Of a stretch of DNA of 64,000 nt, positions 25,357 through 34,185 are shown piece by piece. The stretch lies in assembly GCF_016907715.1 (NCBI RefSeq), contig NZ_JAFBCM010000001.1, positions 4,030,001 to 4,094,000 on the forward strand. The letters run 5' to 3'. The notes beneath the pieces are model-generated. The model had not been told where the DNA came from and made no database searches. It saw only the letters and a list, made by a program, of their open reading frames with translations. This stretch comes from Tenggerimyces flavus. GTDB lineage: Bacteria; Actinomycetota; Actinomycetes; Propionibacteriales; Actinopolymorphaceae. Position numbers and translations under genes: made by a program. Positions within the stretch are counted from its first letter, which is position 1, and every line of letters starts with the position of its first letter.

Positions 25357-26154
25357 ATGATCCTTGTTACTGGGGCCACCGGCAATGTCGGGTCGAACGT
25401 CGTGCGTCTGCTGCGCGAACGAGGTCACGAAGTACGGGAGTTCACCCGCGAACTGACCGACCGCGAAGCTGTACGCAAGGCTTTCGACGGGGTCGACCGC
25501 GTCTTTGTCAGCACCCCGAACCACCCCCATCAGGTCACTTGGGAGCGCAACCTGATCGATGCGGCGGCGGCCGCCCGGGTCGAACGGGTGGTCAAGCTCA
25601 GTGCGAACGGCGCGGCGATCGGTTCGCCGGTGGCGTTCTGGGACGCGCAGGGCCGGCTCGAGGCGGACCTGCTCGTGACCGGGCTGCCCGCGGTCGTGCT
25701 GCGTCCGACCACGTACCTCACCAACCTGCTCGCGTCGGCGGAGGCCGTCCGCCAGACCGGCAAGCTGTTCCTGCCGGCGGAGGACGCGAAGGTGACGCTG
25801 ATCGATCCGTACGACGTCGCCGAGGTCGCGGTCGTCGCGCTGACCGAGGACGGGCACACCGGCCGGAACTACCTGCTCACCGGGCCATCGGCTGTGACGT
25901 TCCACGAGGTGGCGGCCGAGCTGTCCGCGGTGCTGGGGCGGGAGATCGAGTACGTCCCCGTTCCCGAGGAAGGCGCGCGGATGGGCATGCTGGAGTCAGG
26001 CATGCCGCCGTGGTTCGCCGACGAGTTGCTGAACGTTTTCCGCGAGCTCCGCCGCGGCGTCGCGTCGGCACCGACCGACGTGGTCCGCGTGCTCACCGGA
26101 CGCGAGCCGCGCACGGTCGGCGACTTCTTCCGGGCTCACGCCGACGCGTTCTGA
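25357..26154 (+). CDS. NmrA-like NAD(P)-binding reductase
   Basis: A 265-residue Rossmann-fold protein of the atypical SDR/NmrA group. The dinucleotide loop ILVTGATGNVGSNVV opens the protein. It also has DRVFVSTPNHPHQVTWERNLIDAA, VVLRPTTYLTNLL and TGPSAVTFHEVAAELS. Active-site Tyr-Lys of classical SDRs is not obvious, as in NmrA-like redox sensors or quinone reductases. CTGGAGG at 25344-25350 fixes the start at ATG 25357. The gene is 55 bp downstream of the flavin oxidase and could be in the same transcript. Its end overlaps the MFS gene by 19 bp. Confidence 0.85.
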   Translation: MILVTGATGNVGSNVVRLLRERGHEVREFTRELTDREAVRKAFDGVDRVFVSTPNHPHQVTWERNLIDAAAAARVERVVKLSANGAAIGSPVAFWDAQGRLEADLLVTGLPAVVLRPTTYLTNLLASAEAVRQTGKLFLPAEDAKVTLIDPYDVAEVAVVALTEDGHTGRNYLLTGPSAVTFHEVAAELSAVLGREIEYVPVPEEGARMGMLESGMPPWFADELLNVFRELRRGVASAPTDVVRVLTGREPRTVGDFFRAHADAF

Positions 26155-27527
26155 GCCGCCTTCGGAACGAACAGGACCGCGACGAAAGCCAGGGCCGCGA
26201 GTGCCGCACACGACGCGAGGGCGACGACCACACCGTCGACCACCAACGCCGGCGACGCGAAGCTCCCGACCGCGGTGAACACCGCGACCAGCACGGCGAC
26301 GCCGAACACGCCGCCAACCTCCTGCGTGGTGCTGTTGGCGCCCGCGGCCTTGCTGAGAAGCCCGTCGTCGACCGCCTTCATGACGACGTTCTGAATCACC
26401 GGGATCGTCATGGATGCCCCTACACCGTTGACGATCAGCCCGAGGAGCAGCCAGCCGTACGACGACGTCGTCGACGCGACGAACGCGATCACGGCATAGC
26501 CGACGGCGTCCAGGGCGAGCCCGGCGACGAGCACCGGACGGTCCCCGAGCCGGTCGGCGATGCTGCCCGCCAGCGGCGCGACCACGAGCAGGCAAGCGGT
26601 CCAGGGGATCAGCCGGATCCCTGCCTCCATGGGCGAATGTCCCAACCCTGATTGCAGGAACTGGCCGAGGAAGAACACCGTCCCATACAACGCGCCGAAC
26701 ACGAGGAAGCTCGCCAAAGTGCCGGCGGTGAACGCGCGCGAACGGAACAGCCGCAGCGGCAGCATCGGCGCGGGGCTACGGTTCTCCCAACGCACGAAGG
26801 CGATCAGCAACGCCACACCCGCGGCCAGCGGTACGAGAACGGCCGGGCTCGACCAGCCGAGCGCGTTCCCGTTCACCAGTCCCCAGACCAGGCCGATCGC
26901 ACCCGCGGTGACCAGCACCAGACCCCGCAGATCCAGCGCGGCGTCCGGGCCGTGGCTCTCGTCGATGCGCGAACGGACGAGCACGATGGTCACCAGCGCG
27001 ATCGGCACGTTGATCCAGAAGATCCACTCCCAGCCGAACATCTGCGCGACGACGCCGCCGACCGGTGGCCCGGCGATCGTGGCGAGGCCAGTGCGTCCCT
27101 CGAAGATGCCGAGCGCACGGCCGCGGTCCGCGGCCGGGAACGCCGCGCTGAGCAACGCGACCGCGAGCGGCATCACGAGCGCCGCGCCAGCGCCTTGCAC
27201 CGCGCGGGCACCGATCAGCCAACCGATCGAGGGTGCGAGCGCGCAGGACGCCGAGGCCGCCGCGAAGACAGCGAGCCCGAGGATGACCACGCGCCGCCGC
27301 CCGAACCTGTCGCCGAGCGCGGCACCGGTCATGAGCAGCGCGGCGAACGTCAGCCCGTACGCCGTGACCGTCCACTGCAGCAGCTCGGTCGACGTGCCGA
27401 GGTCGACCCGGATCGTGTTCAGCGCGGTCGAGACGACGAGCAGGTCGAGCGCGACCATGAGCGAAGCCACCGACGTGACCCCCAGCACCCAGCCGCGGCG
27501 AGTCGTCGGTTTCGTTGTGGTGTCCAT
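26136..27527 (-). CDS. MFS drug exporter, DHA2 (EmrB/QacA) type
   Basis: A 463-residue proton-coupled multidrug transporter with about 14 transmembrane helices. Family motifs include the N-terminal MVALDLLVVSTALNTI (motif D1), LMTGAALGDRFGRRRVVI (motif A), GAGAALVMPLAVALL and GPPVGGVVAQMFGWEWIFWINVP (motif C region). It lies 31 bp downstream of the second ECF sigma gene on the same strand, so it may be the last gene of that operon and could be an output of the sigma factors. The start is ATG 27527. It converges on the NmrA-like gene. Confidence 0.93.
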   Translation of the reverse strand: MDTTTKPTTRRGWVLGVTSVASLMVALDLLVVSTALNTIRVDLGTSTELLQWTVTAYGLTFAALLMTGAALGDRFGRRRVVILGLAVFAAASASCALAPSIGWLIGARAVQGAGAALVMPLAVALLSAAFPAADRGRALGIFEGRTGLATIAGPPVGGVVAQMFGWEWIFWINVPIALVTIVLVRSRIDESHGPDAALDLRGLVLVTAGAIGLVWGLVNGNALGWSSPAVLVPLAAGVALLIAFVRWENRSPAPMLPLRLFRSRAFTAGTLASFLVFGALYGTVFFLGQFLQSGLGHSPMEAGIRLIPWTACLLVVAPLAGSIADRLGDRPVLVAGLALDAVGYAVIAFVASTTSSYGWLLLGLIVNGVGASMTIPVIQNVVMKAVDDGLLSKAAGANSTTQEVGGVFGVAVLVAVFTAVGSFASPALVVDGVVVALASCAALAALAFVAVLFVPKAAQNASA

Positions 27528-27558
27528 GCCCTAGAAGGACCCGGGCAGGGCCGCGAAC

Positions 27559-28524
27559 TCATCGCGCGTCGGCGGGAAGCTCCATCGGCAGGCCGTAGGC
27601 GGGGAAGATGTCGGCATCGATGAACGCGGTGATCGCGGAGACCTTCGTGCCGCGCAGCGTGAGAACGTCGATCGCGTGCGGCACGTACGCGTCGCGCTCG
27701 GGATCGTAGCCGTAGGTCCCGAACGCGAGCTGCCCGTTCGACCAGGTCGGGACGAACCGCCAGCGGACCGTGAGCGGGCCGATCGGCATGAACGCGCGGA
27801 TCGCGGCCAGGCCGTCGTACCACTCGGGCTCGGGCGGCATCGAGAACTTCGCGTCCTCGGTGAGCATCGAGACGATCCGTTCGATGTCGCCGGCCTCCCA
27901 CGCGTCGACGTACTGCGTGACGAGGCCACGCAGCTCGGCGTCGTCGAGCGCACGCAGCGTGACCTGCTGGCTGGGCTCCGGGAGCGCCTCGTCGACCGCC
28001 TTGCGGGCTCGCTGCAAGGCACTGTTGACAGCGGGAACGGTGGTGTCGAGCGTCTCCGCCACCTCCCGTGCGGTGTAGCCGAGTACCTCGCGGAGCAGCA
28101 GCACGGCGCGTTGCAGCGCGGGCAGCTGTTGGAGGGCGACGACGAACGCCAGCTCGAGGCTTTCGCGTTGCTCGTAAGCCGCTTCGGCATCGTCGATGGG
28201 GTAGGGCTCCAGCCAGAGGGCCTCACCGGCGTGGGCCTCGAGCCCCGTGGGGAGCACCCGGCTCGGACGGCGTTCGATAAAGGACAGGCAGACGTTCGTC
28301 ACGATCTTGTACAGCCATGCCCGCACCGAGCTGCGCCCCTCGAACCGCCCCAGCCCACGCCACGCGCGCAGCAGCGCTTCCTGCAACGCGTCCTCGGCGT
28401 CGTGGACCGACCCGAGCATGCGGTAGCTGTGGGCGTGCAGCTCGTGCCGGTACGTGTCGACGAGCTCGCGGTACGCGTCCTCGTCGCCGCCTCGCGCGGC
28501 CGTGAGCAAGGTCGTGTCGGTCAT
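27559..28524 (-). CDS. ECF sigma factor with SnoaL-like C-terminal domain
   Basis: A 321-residue sigma-70 family protein. Region 2 is TYRHELHAHSYRMLGSVHDAEDALQEALLRAW, region 4 is LPALQRAVLLLREVLGYTAREVAETLDTTVPAVNSALQRARK. The last 120 residues form an NTF2/SnoaL-like domain (LVTQYVDAWEAGDIERIVSMLTEDAKFSMPP), which in related ECF groups tunes activity in place of an anti-sigma factor. The start codon overlaps the stop of the upstream ECF gene (ATGA, 28521-28524), so two sigma factors are translationally coupled. No anti-sigma gene is present nearby. Confidence 0.92.
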   Translation of the reverse strand: MTDTTLLTAARGGDEDAYRELVDTYRHELHAHSYRMLGSVHDAEDALQEALLRAWRGLGRFEGRSSVRAWLYKIVTNVCLSFIERRPSRVLPTGLEAHAGEALWLEPYPIDDAEAAYEQRESLELAFVVALQQLPALQRAVLLLREVLGYTAREVAETLDTTVPAVNSALQRARKAVDEALPEPSQQVTLRALDDAELRGLVTQYVDAWEAGDIERIVSMLTEDAKFSMPPEPEWYDGLAAIRAFMPIGPLTVRWRFVPTWSNGQLAFGTYGYDPERDAYVPHAIDVLTLRGTKVSAITAFIDADIFPAYGLPMELPADAR

Positions 28525-29708
28525 CCCTGAGAACTGTACGTCCTTGGCAGCTCCGCGAGCCGCTGCGCGAGGAAGCGGCGCTCGGGTTCGGTGCGGGCGA
28601 GCTCGAGGGCACGTACGTACGCCTGCCGCGCGTCGTCCGGCCGGTCCAGCCGGCACAGCAACTCCGCGCGGGTCGAGTGCAGGTACGGGTAGGAGTCGAG
28701 GTCGAGGCCGTCGACGATGCGCAGCGCCTGGTCGGGCGCGCCGGCCTCGGCGACCGCGACGGCCCGGTTGAGCTCGACGACGGGCGACCGGGTCAGCCGG
28801 GACAGCTCGCCGTAGAGCGCGGCGACCTGCGGCCAGTCGATGTCCGAATCCGCTTGCAGGGAAGCGATCGCGGCCTGCAGGACGTACGGTCCGTTGCCGC
28901 CGCGGGCCACCGCGCGGTCGACGAGCTCGCGGCCCTCGTCGATCAGCGTGCCGTCCCACAGTGAGCGGTCCTGGTCCGCGAGCCGGACGAGATCCTCGCC
29001 AGCGAAGCGGGCCGCCCGCCGGGCGTGGTGGCAGAGCATGAGCGCGAGCAGCGCGGCGACCTCGGGCTCGTCCGGCATCAGGTCGTACAGGACTCGGCCG
29101 AGCCGGATCGCCTCGTCGGACAGGTCGACAGGTCCGCTGTAGCCCTGGTTGAAGATCAGGTAGAGCACCGCGAGGACGGCGGCCAGCCGTTCCGGCAGCG
29201 TGTGGTCCGGCGGCACGCTGAACGGGATGCCGGCGCCCTTGATCTTGACCTTCGCGCGGGTGAGCCGGCGCTTCATCGTGTCCGGCGTGACGAGGAACGC
29301 GGCGGCGATGTCCTCGGTGCTGAGACCGCCGAGCGTACGAAGGGTCAACGCCACTTGGGCTTCGCGGGCGAGGGCGGGGTGGCAGCAGGTGAAGATCAGC
29401 TCGAGTCGTTCGTCCGGGATCGCCGTTTCGTCAACGTCGTAGGGGTCTTCGTACACATTCGGCTCCTGAAGCAACCTCGCCTTGACGGCGAACGTACGCT
29501 CCCGCCGGAGCCGGTCGAGCGCCTTGTTCCGCGCCGTCGTGACGAGCCAGCCGCCGGGGTTGGGCGGGACGCCGTCCCGCGGCCAGCGCTCGGCGGCGAT
29601 GGCGAACGCTTCCTGAGCGGCCTCCTCGGCGACGTCGAAGTCGCCGAGGAAGCCGATCAGGCTGGCGAGGACTCGCCCCCACTCCTCGCGGAAGACCCGC
29701 TCGATCAC
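28521..29708 (-). CDS. ECF42-type sigma factor (DUF6596/TPR C-terminus)
   Basis: A 395-residue sigma factor of the group linked to YCII/DGPF proteins. The N-terminal 170 residues hold region 2 (FLGDFDVAEEAAQEAFAIAAERWP, GGWLVTTARNKALDRLRRE) and region 4 (ALTLRTLGGLSTEDIAAAFLVTPDTMKRRLTRAK). The rest is a helical extension with DUF6596 (LAAVLAVLYLIFNQGYSG) and TPR-like repeats, which in this group is needed for activity. It overlaps both neighbours by four bases (29705-29708 and 28521-28524). The promoter recognised is unknown, but the group often controls its own operon. Confidence 0.94.
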   Translation of the reverse strand: MIERVFREEWGRVLASLIGFLGDFDVAEEAAQEAFAIAAERWPRDGVPPNPGGWLVTTARNKALDRLRRERTFAVKARLLQEPNVYEDPYDVDETAIPDERLELIFTCCHPALAREAQVALTLRTLGGLSTEDIAAAFLVTPDTMKRRLTRAKVKIKGAGIPFSVPPDHTLPERLAAVLAVLYLIFNQGYSGPVDLSDEAIRLGRVLYDLMPDEPEVAALLALMLCHHARRAARFAGEDLVRLADQDRSLWDGTLIDEGRELVDRAVARGGNGPYVLQAAIASLQADSDIDWPQVAALYGELSRLTRSPVVELNRAVAVAEAGAPDQALRIVDGLDLDSYPYLHSTRAELLCRLDRPDDARQAYVRALELARTEPERRFLAQRLAELPRTYSSQG

Positions 29709-30052
29709 ATTCCCGGCTTCTCCACCAGCGGCCGGACCTCCACCGCGCCGCCGAGCCGGGCGGCCGGGATGCGCGCGGCGACCTGGAGCGCGACGTCGAT
29801 GTTGTCCGCCTCGACGATGTAGTAGCCGGCGAACACCTCCTTGGTGTCCGCGAACGGGCCGTCGGTCAGCAGCGCGTCGCCGTCCTGCACCCGAACGGTG
29901 GTCGCGGTCTCGGGCCCCTGCAGCTGCCCGCCGTCGACGACACCCGGAACGTCGCGGATCGCGAGGTACTCCTTGGAGATCTGCTCGAGCTCCGACGGCG
30001 TCAGCGTGGGGTAGATGGCCGGGTTGTCCTGGATCAACAGTGCGTACCGCAT
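29705..30052 (-). CDS. YCII-related (DGPF) protein
   Basis: A 115-residue protein of the YCII superfamily, starting MRYALLIQDNPAIYPTLTP and carrying the LLTDGPFADTKEVFAGYYIVEA segment with the DGPF motif at residues 64-67. These small ferredoxin-like proteins accompany ECF42 sigma factors across actinobacteria. Their biochemical role is not known. It is the first gene of the operon, and its promoter should lie in the repeat-rich 30053-30417 region. The stop codon overlaps the ECF42 start (29705-29708). Confidence 0.92.
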   Translation of the reverse strand: MRYALLIQDNPAIYPTLTPSELEQISKEYLAIRDVPGVVDGGQLQGPETATTVRVQDGDALLTDGPFADTKEVFAGYYIVEADNIDVALQVAARIPAARLGGAVEVRPLVEKPGM

Positions 30053-30193
30053 GGTCGGTGCCTTTCCTTGCTAGGAAGTGCTGTCGTCCTGGCTACGAAC
30101 GGCAGACCGCCGAGGGGACAGCGATCCGCAAGAGATTCTTCCCGGGATCCGATCCGCGCGCCGCCCTTCGCTGGATCAGGCCCGCCGCGGCGG

Positions 30194-30220
30194 TTTGGAT
30201 GAAGGGCACCCCCATCCAAA
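30194..30220. repeat. hairpin A of the 30.2-30.4 kb repeat cluster
   Basis: An inverted repeat with arms TTTGGATG (30194-30201) and CATCCAAA (30213-30220) and an internal GGG/CCC pairing. It shares the core GGATGAAGGGCACC with the perfect hairpin at 30367-30391. The two copies bracket the 75-bp element at 30253-30327. Confidence 0.65.
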
Positions 30221-30252
30221 GCTGCCGTCGACCTCGGTCCGGCTACTGCCCC

Positions 30253-30327
30253 GTGATCATGAACGTGATCATGAAGCCGGAGCCGTCCCATACGCCGCTC
30301 AGCCTTCATGATCACGTACATGATCAT
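30253..30327. repeat. 75-bp inverted-repeat element, copy 1
   Basis: Left arm 30253-30276 and right arm 30304-30327 (24 bases each) match as an inverted repeat at 22 of 24 positions around a 27-base centre. Each arm is itself a tandem of 12-mers of the form GTGATCATGAAC. A second copy with the same 24-27-24 layout lies at 42645-42719 in the opposite orientation by its centre sequence. It sits between the end of the AfsR gene and the start of the YCII operon. Confidence 0.8.
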
Positions 30328-30366
30328 CGCGGTGGAGGGCACGTCGCGAGCGGGCCGAGCTTGGCG

Positions 30367-30391
30367 TTGGATGAAGGGCACCTTCATCCAA
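30367..30391 (-). terminator. perfect hairpin downstream of the AfsR gene
   Basis: A perfect 11-bp inverted repeat, TTGGATGAAGG (30367-30377) and CCTTCATCCAA (30381-30391), with the three-base loop GCA. It starts 27 bases after the stop of the AfsR gene on the minus strand, the right place for a terminator, although no U-run follows. Its core is shared with hairpin A at 30194-30220. Confidence 0.55.
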
Positions 30392-30417
30392 TCCGCGCGG
30401 TGCGGGGGGCCACCTGG

Positions 30418-33400
30418 CTAGCCGGCGATTTCAGGCGTGCCGATGTCGGCGAACAGCGCGTTGGCCTCGCGTCGGTGGGCGGCGGCCGTCTCGGGGTCGC
30501 CGGAACGTTCGAGGGCGTCGGCCAGCACCGCGAGCGTCCGCGCGATCCCAAGCCGGTAGCCGGTGTCGCGGTGCAGCTCCAACGCCTCGTGGGCGTGCGC
30601 CGTGGCGCCGTCCAGGTCGAGCTCGACCAGCAGCACCGCGTGCGCCACCAGGGCCTGGCCGTGCAGGATCTGATAGCCGATGCTCCGGGCGGCCTCGACC
30701 GCGTGCTGGGCGTGGACGAGCGCCGGCTCCGTCCGACCGAGCCGGCCGAGCGCGACCGCCATCCCGATCAGCGCCTCGGTCTCCGGATGCCGCGCCGACG
30801 TCTCCCGCGCGAGCTGCAACGCCCGCGTGTGCTGGTCGATCGCGGCCTCGTACTCGCCGAGCCGGCGCCGGACCACGCCGAGCCGGTTGCGCGTGTACGC
30901 CTCGGTGAACCGGTCGCTCGTTCCCTGGACGAGCTCGAACGCGCGCTGGGCGTGCTCCGCCGCGGTCGCCTGCCGACCGGCGTCGGAGTGCACCGCCGCC
31001 AGCGCGCCGAGCGCCATGCCCTCGCCGTTCACGCTCCCGACCTTCCGATACAGCGACAGCGCCTCGGCGAGCGTCGACAGCGCGTCGTCGAAGCGGCCGA
31101 GCCGGTGGTAGAGCTCGCCGAGATAGTGGGTGGCGATCGCGAGCCCGTGCCGTTCGCCCAGCTCGCGGTAGTAGCGCATCGACTGGGACAGGTAGTCGCC
31201 CGCGAGCCGCAGCCGCCCCTGGGCGAGGTAGAGCACGCCGAGGTTGCACAGGTTGATCGCCTCGCCGCGCCGCGAGCCGATCGCGCGGTTGACCGCGAGC
31301 CCCCGCAGGTGCAGGGCGGCGGACAGGCCGAGCTCGCCGAGCTCGGAGTAGACGACGCCGAGGTTGCCGTACGCGTTCGCCTCGCCCTCGCGCCAACCGG
31401 CGCGCTCGCTCAGCTCCTGCGCGGCCTCCTGGTGCTCGATGACCTGCGGGTACTTGTTCAGGCACAGGTGCGCCATGCCCAGGCCGAAGTGTCCGGCAGC
31501 CCGCGCGCGGAGGTCGTCCGCTCGCTCGGCCGCGGCCAGCCCGGCCCCGGCGGCGGCGAGCCAGTCGACCGCGTTGCGGCGCAGCCAGAAGTAGCCGCGG
31601 AGCGCGTCGGCCAGCAGCCACGCGTAGTGCGGCGGGCCGTGGGCGGCGGTGTGCTCGATCGCGGCGATCAGGTTGGGCAGCTCGGCGTCCAGCCAGGCCA
31701 GCGCGGCGGCGGGGTCGGGATACTCGGCGTGGACCGACGTGGGAACGTACAGGCGCAGCACCTGCGGATAGAGCAACGTGGCCGCGGCGGCGACCTGGTC
31801 GAGGTACCAGTCGTTCAGCCGCGCGGTCGCCTCGGAACGGTCGTCGTCGCTGTCCTCGGACTCGGCGCGCTCGGCCGCGTACAGCCGGAGCAGGTCGTGG
31901 AACACGTACCGGCCGGGCTCGGGCTGGTCGACCAGATGCGCGCCGGCGAGCCTGTTCAGCAGCGCGACCGCGTGCGGAACGGGCAGGTCGGCGAGCGCCG
32001 CGGCGGCACCGGCGCTGACGTTCGGCCCGGGGATCAGCCCGAGCCGCCGGAACAGCCGGCGGGCGTCTCGGTCGAGCGCCTCGTACGAGAGGTCGAACGC
32101 GGAACGGACGGCCGACGGCTCGTCGTCGCCGATCTGCAACGCGTCGAGCCGCCCGCCCGCGACCAGGTCCGCGACCTGGTCGGCGATGCTGCCCTGCTGG
32201 TGGAACGTGAGGTTGGCGGCCGCGATCCGCAGCGCGAGCGGCAGCAGCGCGCAGAGCCTGGCCAGCTTCTCGGCGGCCTGCGGCTCGGCGGCGATCCGTT
32301 CGGGGCCGAGAAGCCTGGCCAGCAAGGCGTTCGCGTCCTCGGGGTCGAGGACGTCGAGCGTGACGTGCTGGCCGCCTTCGCGGGCGATCAGCCCGCCGAG
32401 GCGTTCCCGGCTGGTGACGAGCACGAGGCAGCCGGGCGTCCCCGGCAGCAGCGGGCGGACCTGCTCGGCGGTCTTGGCGTTGTCGAGGACGACCAGCACC
32501 CGCTTGCCCGCGAGCAGCGTGCGGTAGAGCGCGGCGGCCTGGTCGGGGTCGACCGGCACCTGGTCGGCGGGAACGCCGAGCGCGCGGAGGAAGCCCGCGA
32601 GCGCGTCGATCGGGCGCATCGGCGGCGACGAGGAGTAGCCGCGCAGGTTGACGTACAGCTGGCCGTCGGCGAAGCGTTCGCGTACCTGGTGCGCCCACTG
32701 CACGGCGACCGTCGTCTTGCCGACGCCGGCGGTGCCGGAGATCACGCCGAGCGCGACCCCGTCGGCGGCGTCGGCGAGCAGCTCGTCCAGCCGCTTCAAC
32801 GCGCGGGCGCGACCGGTGAAGACCGCGGTGCCGGCGGGCAGCTGGGCGGGCACGGTGATGTCGAACGGCTGCGGCCTCGCCTCCAGCGGAACGGCGGCCG
32901 GCTCCTCCTCGATCGGCATGCCGCCGCTGAGGATCTGCCGATGCAGGTCCTGAACGGAGGCGGAGGGCTCGACGCCGAGCTGGTCCACGAGGGTGCCGCG
33001 GAGCTCGCGGTAGGCGGCGAGCGCGTCGGCCTGCCGGTCCGAGCGCGCGAGCGCCATCATCAGCAGCGCCCAGAGACGTTCGCGGAGCGGGTGGGAACGT
33101 ACGTACGACCGCAGCTCGGCGGCGACAGCGGCGTGTCGGCCGCGGCGCAGGTCGAACTCGATCCGTTCCTCCAGAACGGTGAGCCGGCGCTCCTCCAGAT
33201 GCATGGCCTCGACGCGGCCGGTCTCCTGGGAGATGCCCTCCAGCACGGGACCGTGCCAGAGCGCGAGGGCCTCGGTCAGCAGGCCGGAACGTTGCTCCAG
33301 CGCCGCGGCGGACTCGTCGCCGTCCAGCGCGTGCGCGGCGCCGACGAGCTCCTCGAACCGGTCGCGGTCGAGCTCGCCCGGCCGTACCTCGAGGAGGTAG

Positions 33401-33657
33401 CCAGGCGGACGGGTCTGCAGCGGCTGCCGGTCGGTCTGGAGGGCGCGGCGGAGCTGGGCGACGCAGCCCTGCAGCAGGCCGCGCGCGGAGGACGGAGCGC
33501 GGTCGCCCCACAGGTGCTCGACCAGGCGATCGGTGGACACGACCCGGTTGGCGTGGAGCAGCAGGATCGCCAGCAGGGCTTGCTGCTGCGGCCCGCCCAC
33601 GTTGACCGAACGACCGTCTTCGAGGACCTCGAGAGGCCCGAGAATCCGAAACCGCAT
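30418..33657 (-). CDS. AfsR/SARP-family regulator with NB-ARC and TPR domains
   Basis: A 1079-residue regulator. Its order is an OmpR-type winged helix (MRFRILGPLEVLEDGRSV, 1-95), a BTAD helical domain (100-245), a linker, an NB-ARC ATPase (P-loop VISGTAGVGKTTVAVQWAH near 295; RVLVVLDNAKTAEQVRPLLPG for Walker B; CLVLVTSRERLGGL), and about ten TPR repeats from residue 700 on. Such proteins activate secondary metabolism or morphogenesis genes, often after phosphorylation. ATG 33657 is preferred because a G-rich Shine-Dalgarno site lies at the right distance; GTG 33663 is an alternative. The hairpin at 30367 may end the transcript. No biosynthetic cluster is adjacent. Confidence 0.93.
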   Translation of the reverse strand: MRFRILGPLEVLEDGRSVNVGGPQQQALLAILLLHANRVVSTDRLVEHLWGDRAPSSARGLLQGCVAQLRRALQTDRQPLQTRPPGYLLEVRPGELDRDRFEELVGAAHALDGDESAAALEQRSGLLTEALALWHGPVLEGISQETGRVEAMHLEERRLTVLEERIEFDLRRGRHAAVAAELRSYVRSHPLRERLWALLMMALARSDRQADALAAYRELRGTLVDQLGVEPSASVQDLHRQILSGGMPIEEEPAAVPLEARPQPFDITVPAQLPAGTAVFTGRARALKRLDELLADAADGVALGVISGTAGVGKTTVAVQWAHQVRERFADGQLYVNLRGYSSSPPMRPIDALAGFLRALGVPADQVPVDPDQAAALYRTLLAGKRVLVVLDNAKTAEQVRPLLPGTPGCLVLVTSRERLGGLIAREGGQHVTLDVLDPEDANALLARLLGPERIAAEPQAAEKLARLCALLPLALRIAAANLTFHQQGSIADQVADLVAGGRLDALQIGDDEPSAVRSAFDLSYEALDRDARRLFRRLGLIPGPNVSAGAAAALADLPVPHAVALLNRLAGAHLVDQPEPGRYVFHDLLRLYAAERAESEDSDDDRSEATARLNDWYLDQVAAAATLLYPQVLRLYVPTSVHAEYPDPAAALAWLDAELPNLIAAIEHTAAHGPPHYAWLLADALRGYFWLRRNAVDWLAAAGAGLAAAERADDLRARAAGHFGLGMAHLCLNKYPQVIEHQEAAQELSERAGWREGEANAYGNLGVVYSELGELGLSAALHLRGLAVNRAIGSRRGEAINLCNLGVLYLAQGRLRLAGDYLSQSMRYYRELGERHGLAIATHYLGELYHRLGRFDDALSTLAEALSLYRKVGSVNGEGMALGALAAVHSDAGRQATAAEHAQRAFELVQGTSDRFTEAYTRNRLGVVRRRLGEYEAAIDQHTRALQLARETSARHPETEALIGMAVALGRLGRTEPALVHAQHAVEAARSIGYQILHGQALVAHAVLLVELDLDGATAHAHEALELHRDTGYRLGIARTLAVLADALERSGDPETAAAHRREANALFADIGTPEIAG

Positions 33658-33761
33658 ACACACCCCCCAGGTGGTCTCGGCCCTGCCAGGTTAACAGTCA
33701 GCAACCAGCGGGGTCCGGAAAATGCCGATCCTCGATCACCCTCCGCTTATGCGGATTCGGG

Positions 33762-34181
33762 CTAGTCCGCAGGACGTTCGCGAAGGCGTTTGAGTTGGCT
33801 GCGTTGCTGCTTGTTCTGCCGCCGGCGTTGGACCGAGCCCTTCGTAGGGCGGGTACGACGCCTCGGCCGGGGTGGGGGAGCGAAGGCCTGTTCGAGCGTC
33901 GTCGTGAGCCGGACGAGGGCAGCGCGCCGGTTGGCGAGCTGGGATCGGTGCTCGGACGCGGCGATCGACAGCACGCCGTCGACGAGCCGGTCGCCGAGCC
34001 GCTGGACGGCCCGTTCGCGCAGGTTGTCCGGTACGGAAGGCGAACCGGCCAGGTCGAACGACACGGTCGCCCGCGAGTCGGTGGTGTTGACCGACTGACC
34101 GCCCGGGCCGCTCGACCGGGAGAACCGCCAGGTGAGCTCGTCCTCGGGGATGTCGACCGGACCGGCCCGCAACGGTGCCAC
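33762..34181 (-). CDS. arfB: alternative ribosome-rescue factor ArfB (peptidyl-tRNA hydrolase)
   Basis: A 139-residue ArfB/YaeJ protein that hydrolyses peptidyl-tRNA on ribosomes stalled at mRNA ends. The release-factor loop SSGPGGQSVN holds GGQ at residues 27-29, and the C-terminus is the expected Arg/Lys-rich tail (KGSVQRRRQNKQQRSQLKRLR) that enters the mRNA channel. The start is GTG 34181, four bases after the stop of the GPP34 gene, so the two are likely in one operon. Confidence 0.93.
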   Translation of the reverse strand: MAPLRAGPVDIPEDELTWRFSRSSGPGGQSVNTTDSRATVSFDLAGSPSVPDNLRERAVQRLGDRLVDGVLSIAASEHRSQLANRRAALVRLTTTLEQAFAPPPRPRRRTRPTKGSVQRRRQNKQQRSQLKRLRERPAD

Positions 34182-34185
34182 GTGC

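Noticed and set aside
30431-33661. Very long open frame of over 1000 codons within the AfsR gene
   Set aside because: It is on the same strand in another frame and rich in Arg, Pro and Ala, which is the usual effect of high third-position GC; the AfsR frame has all the domains.
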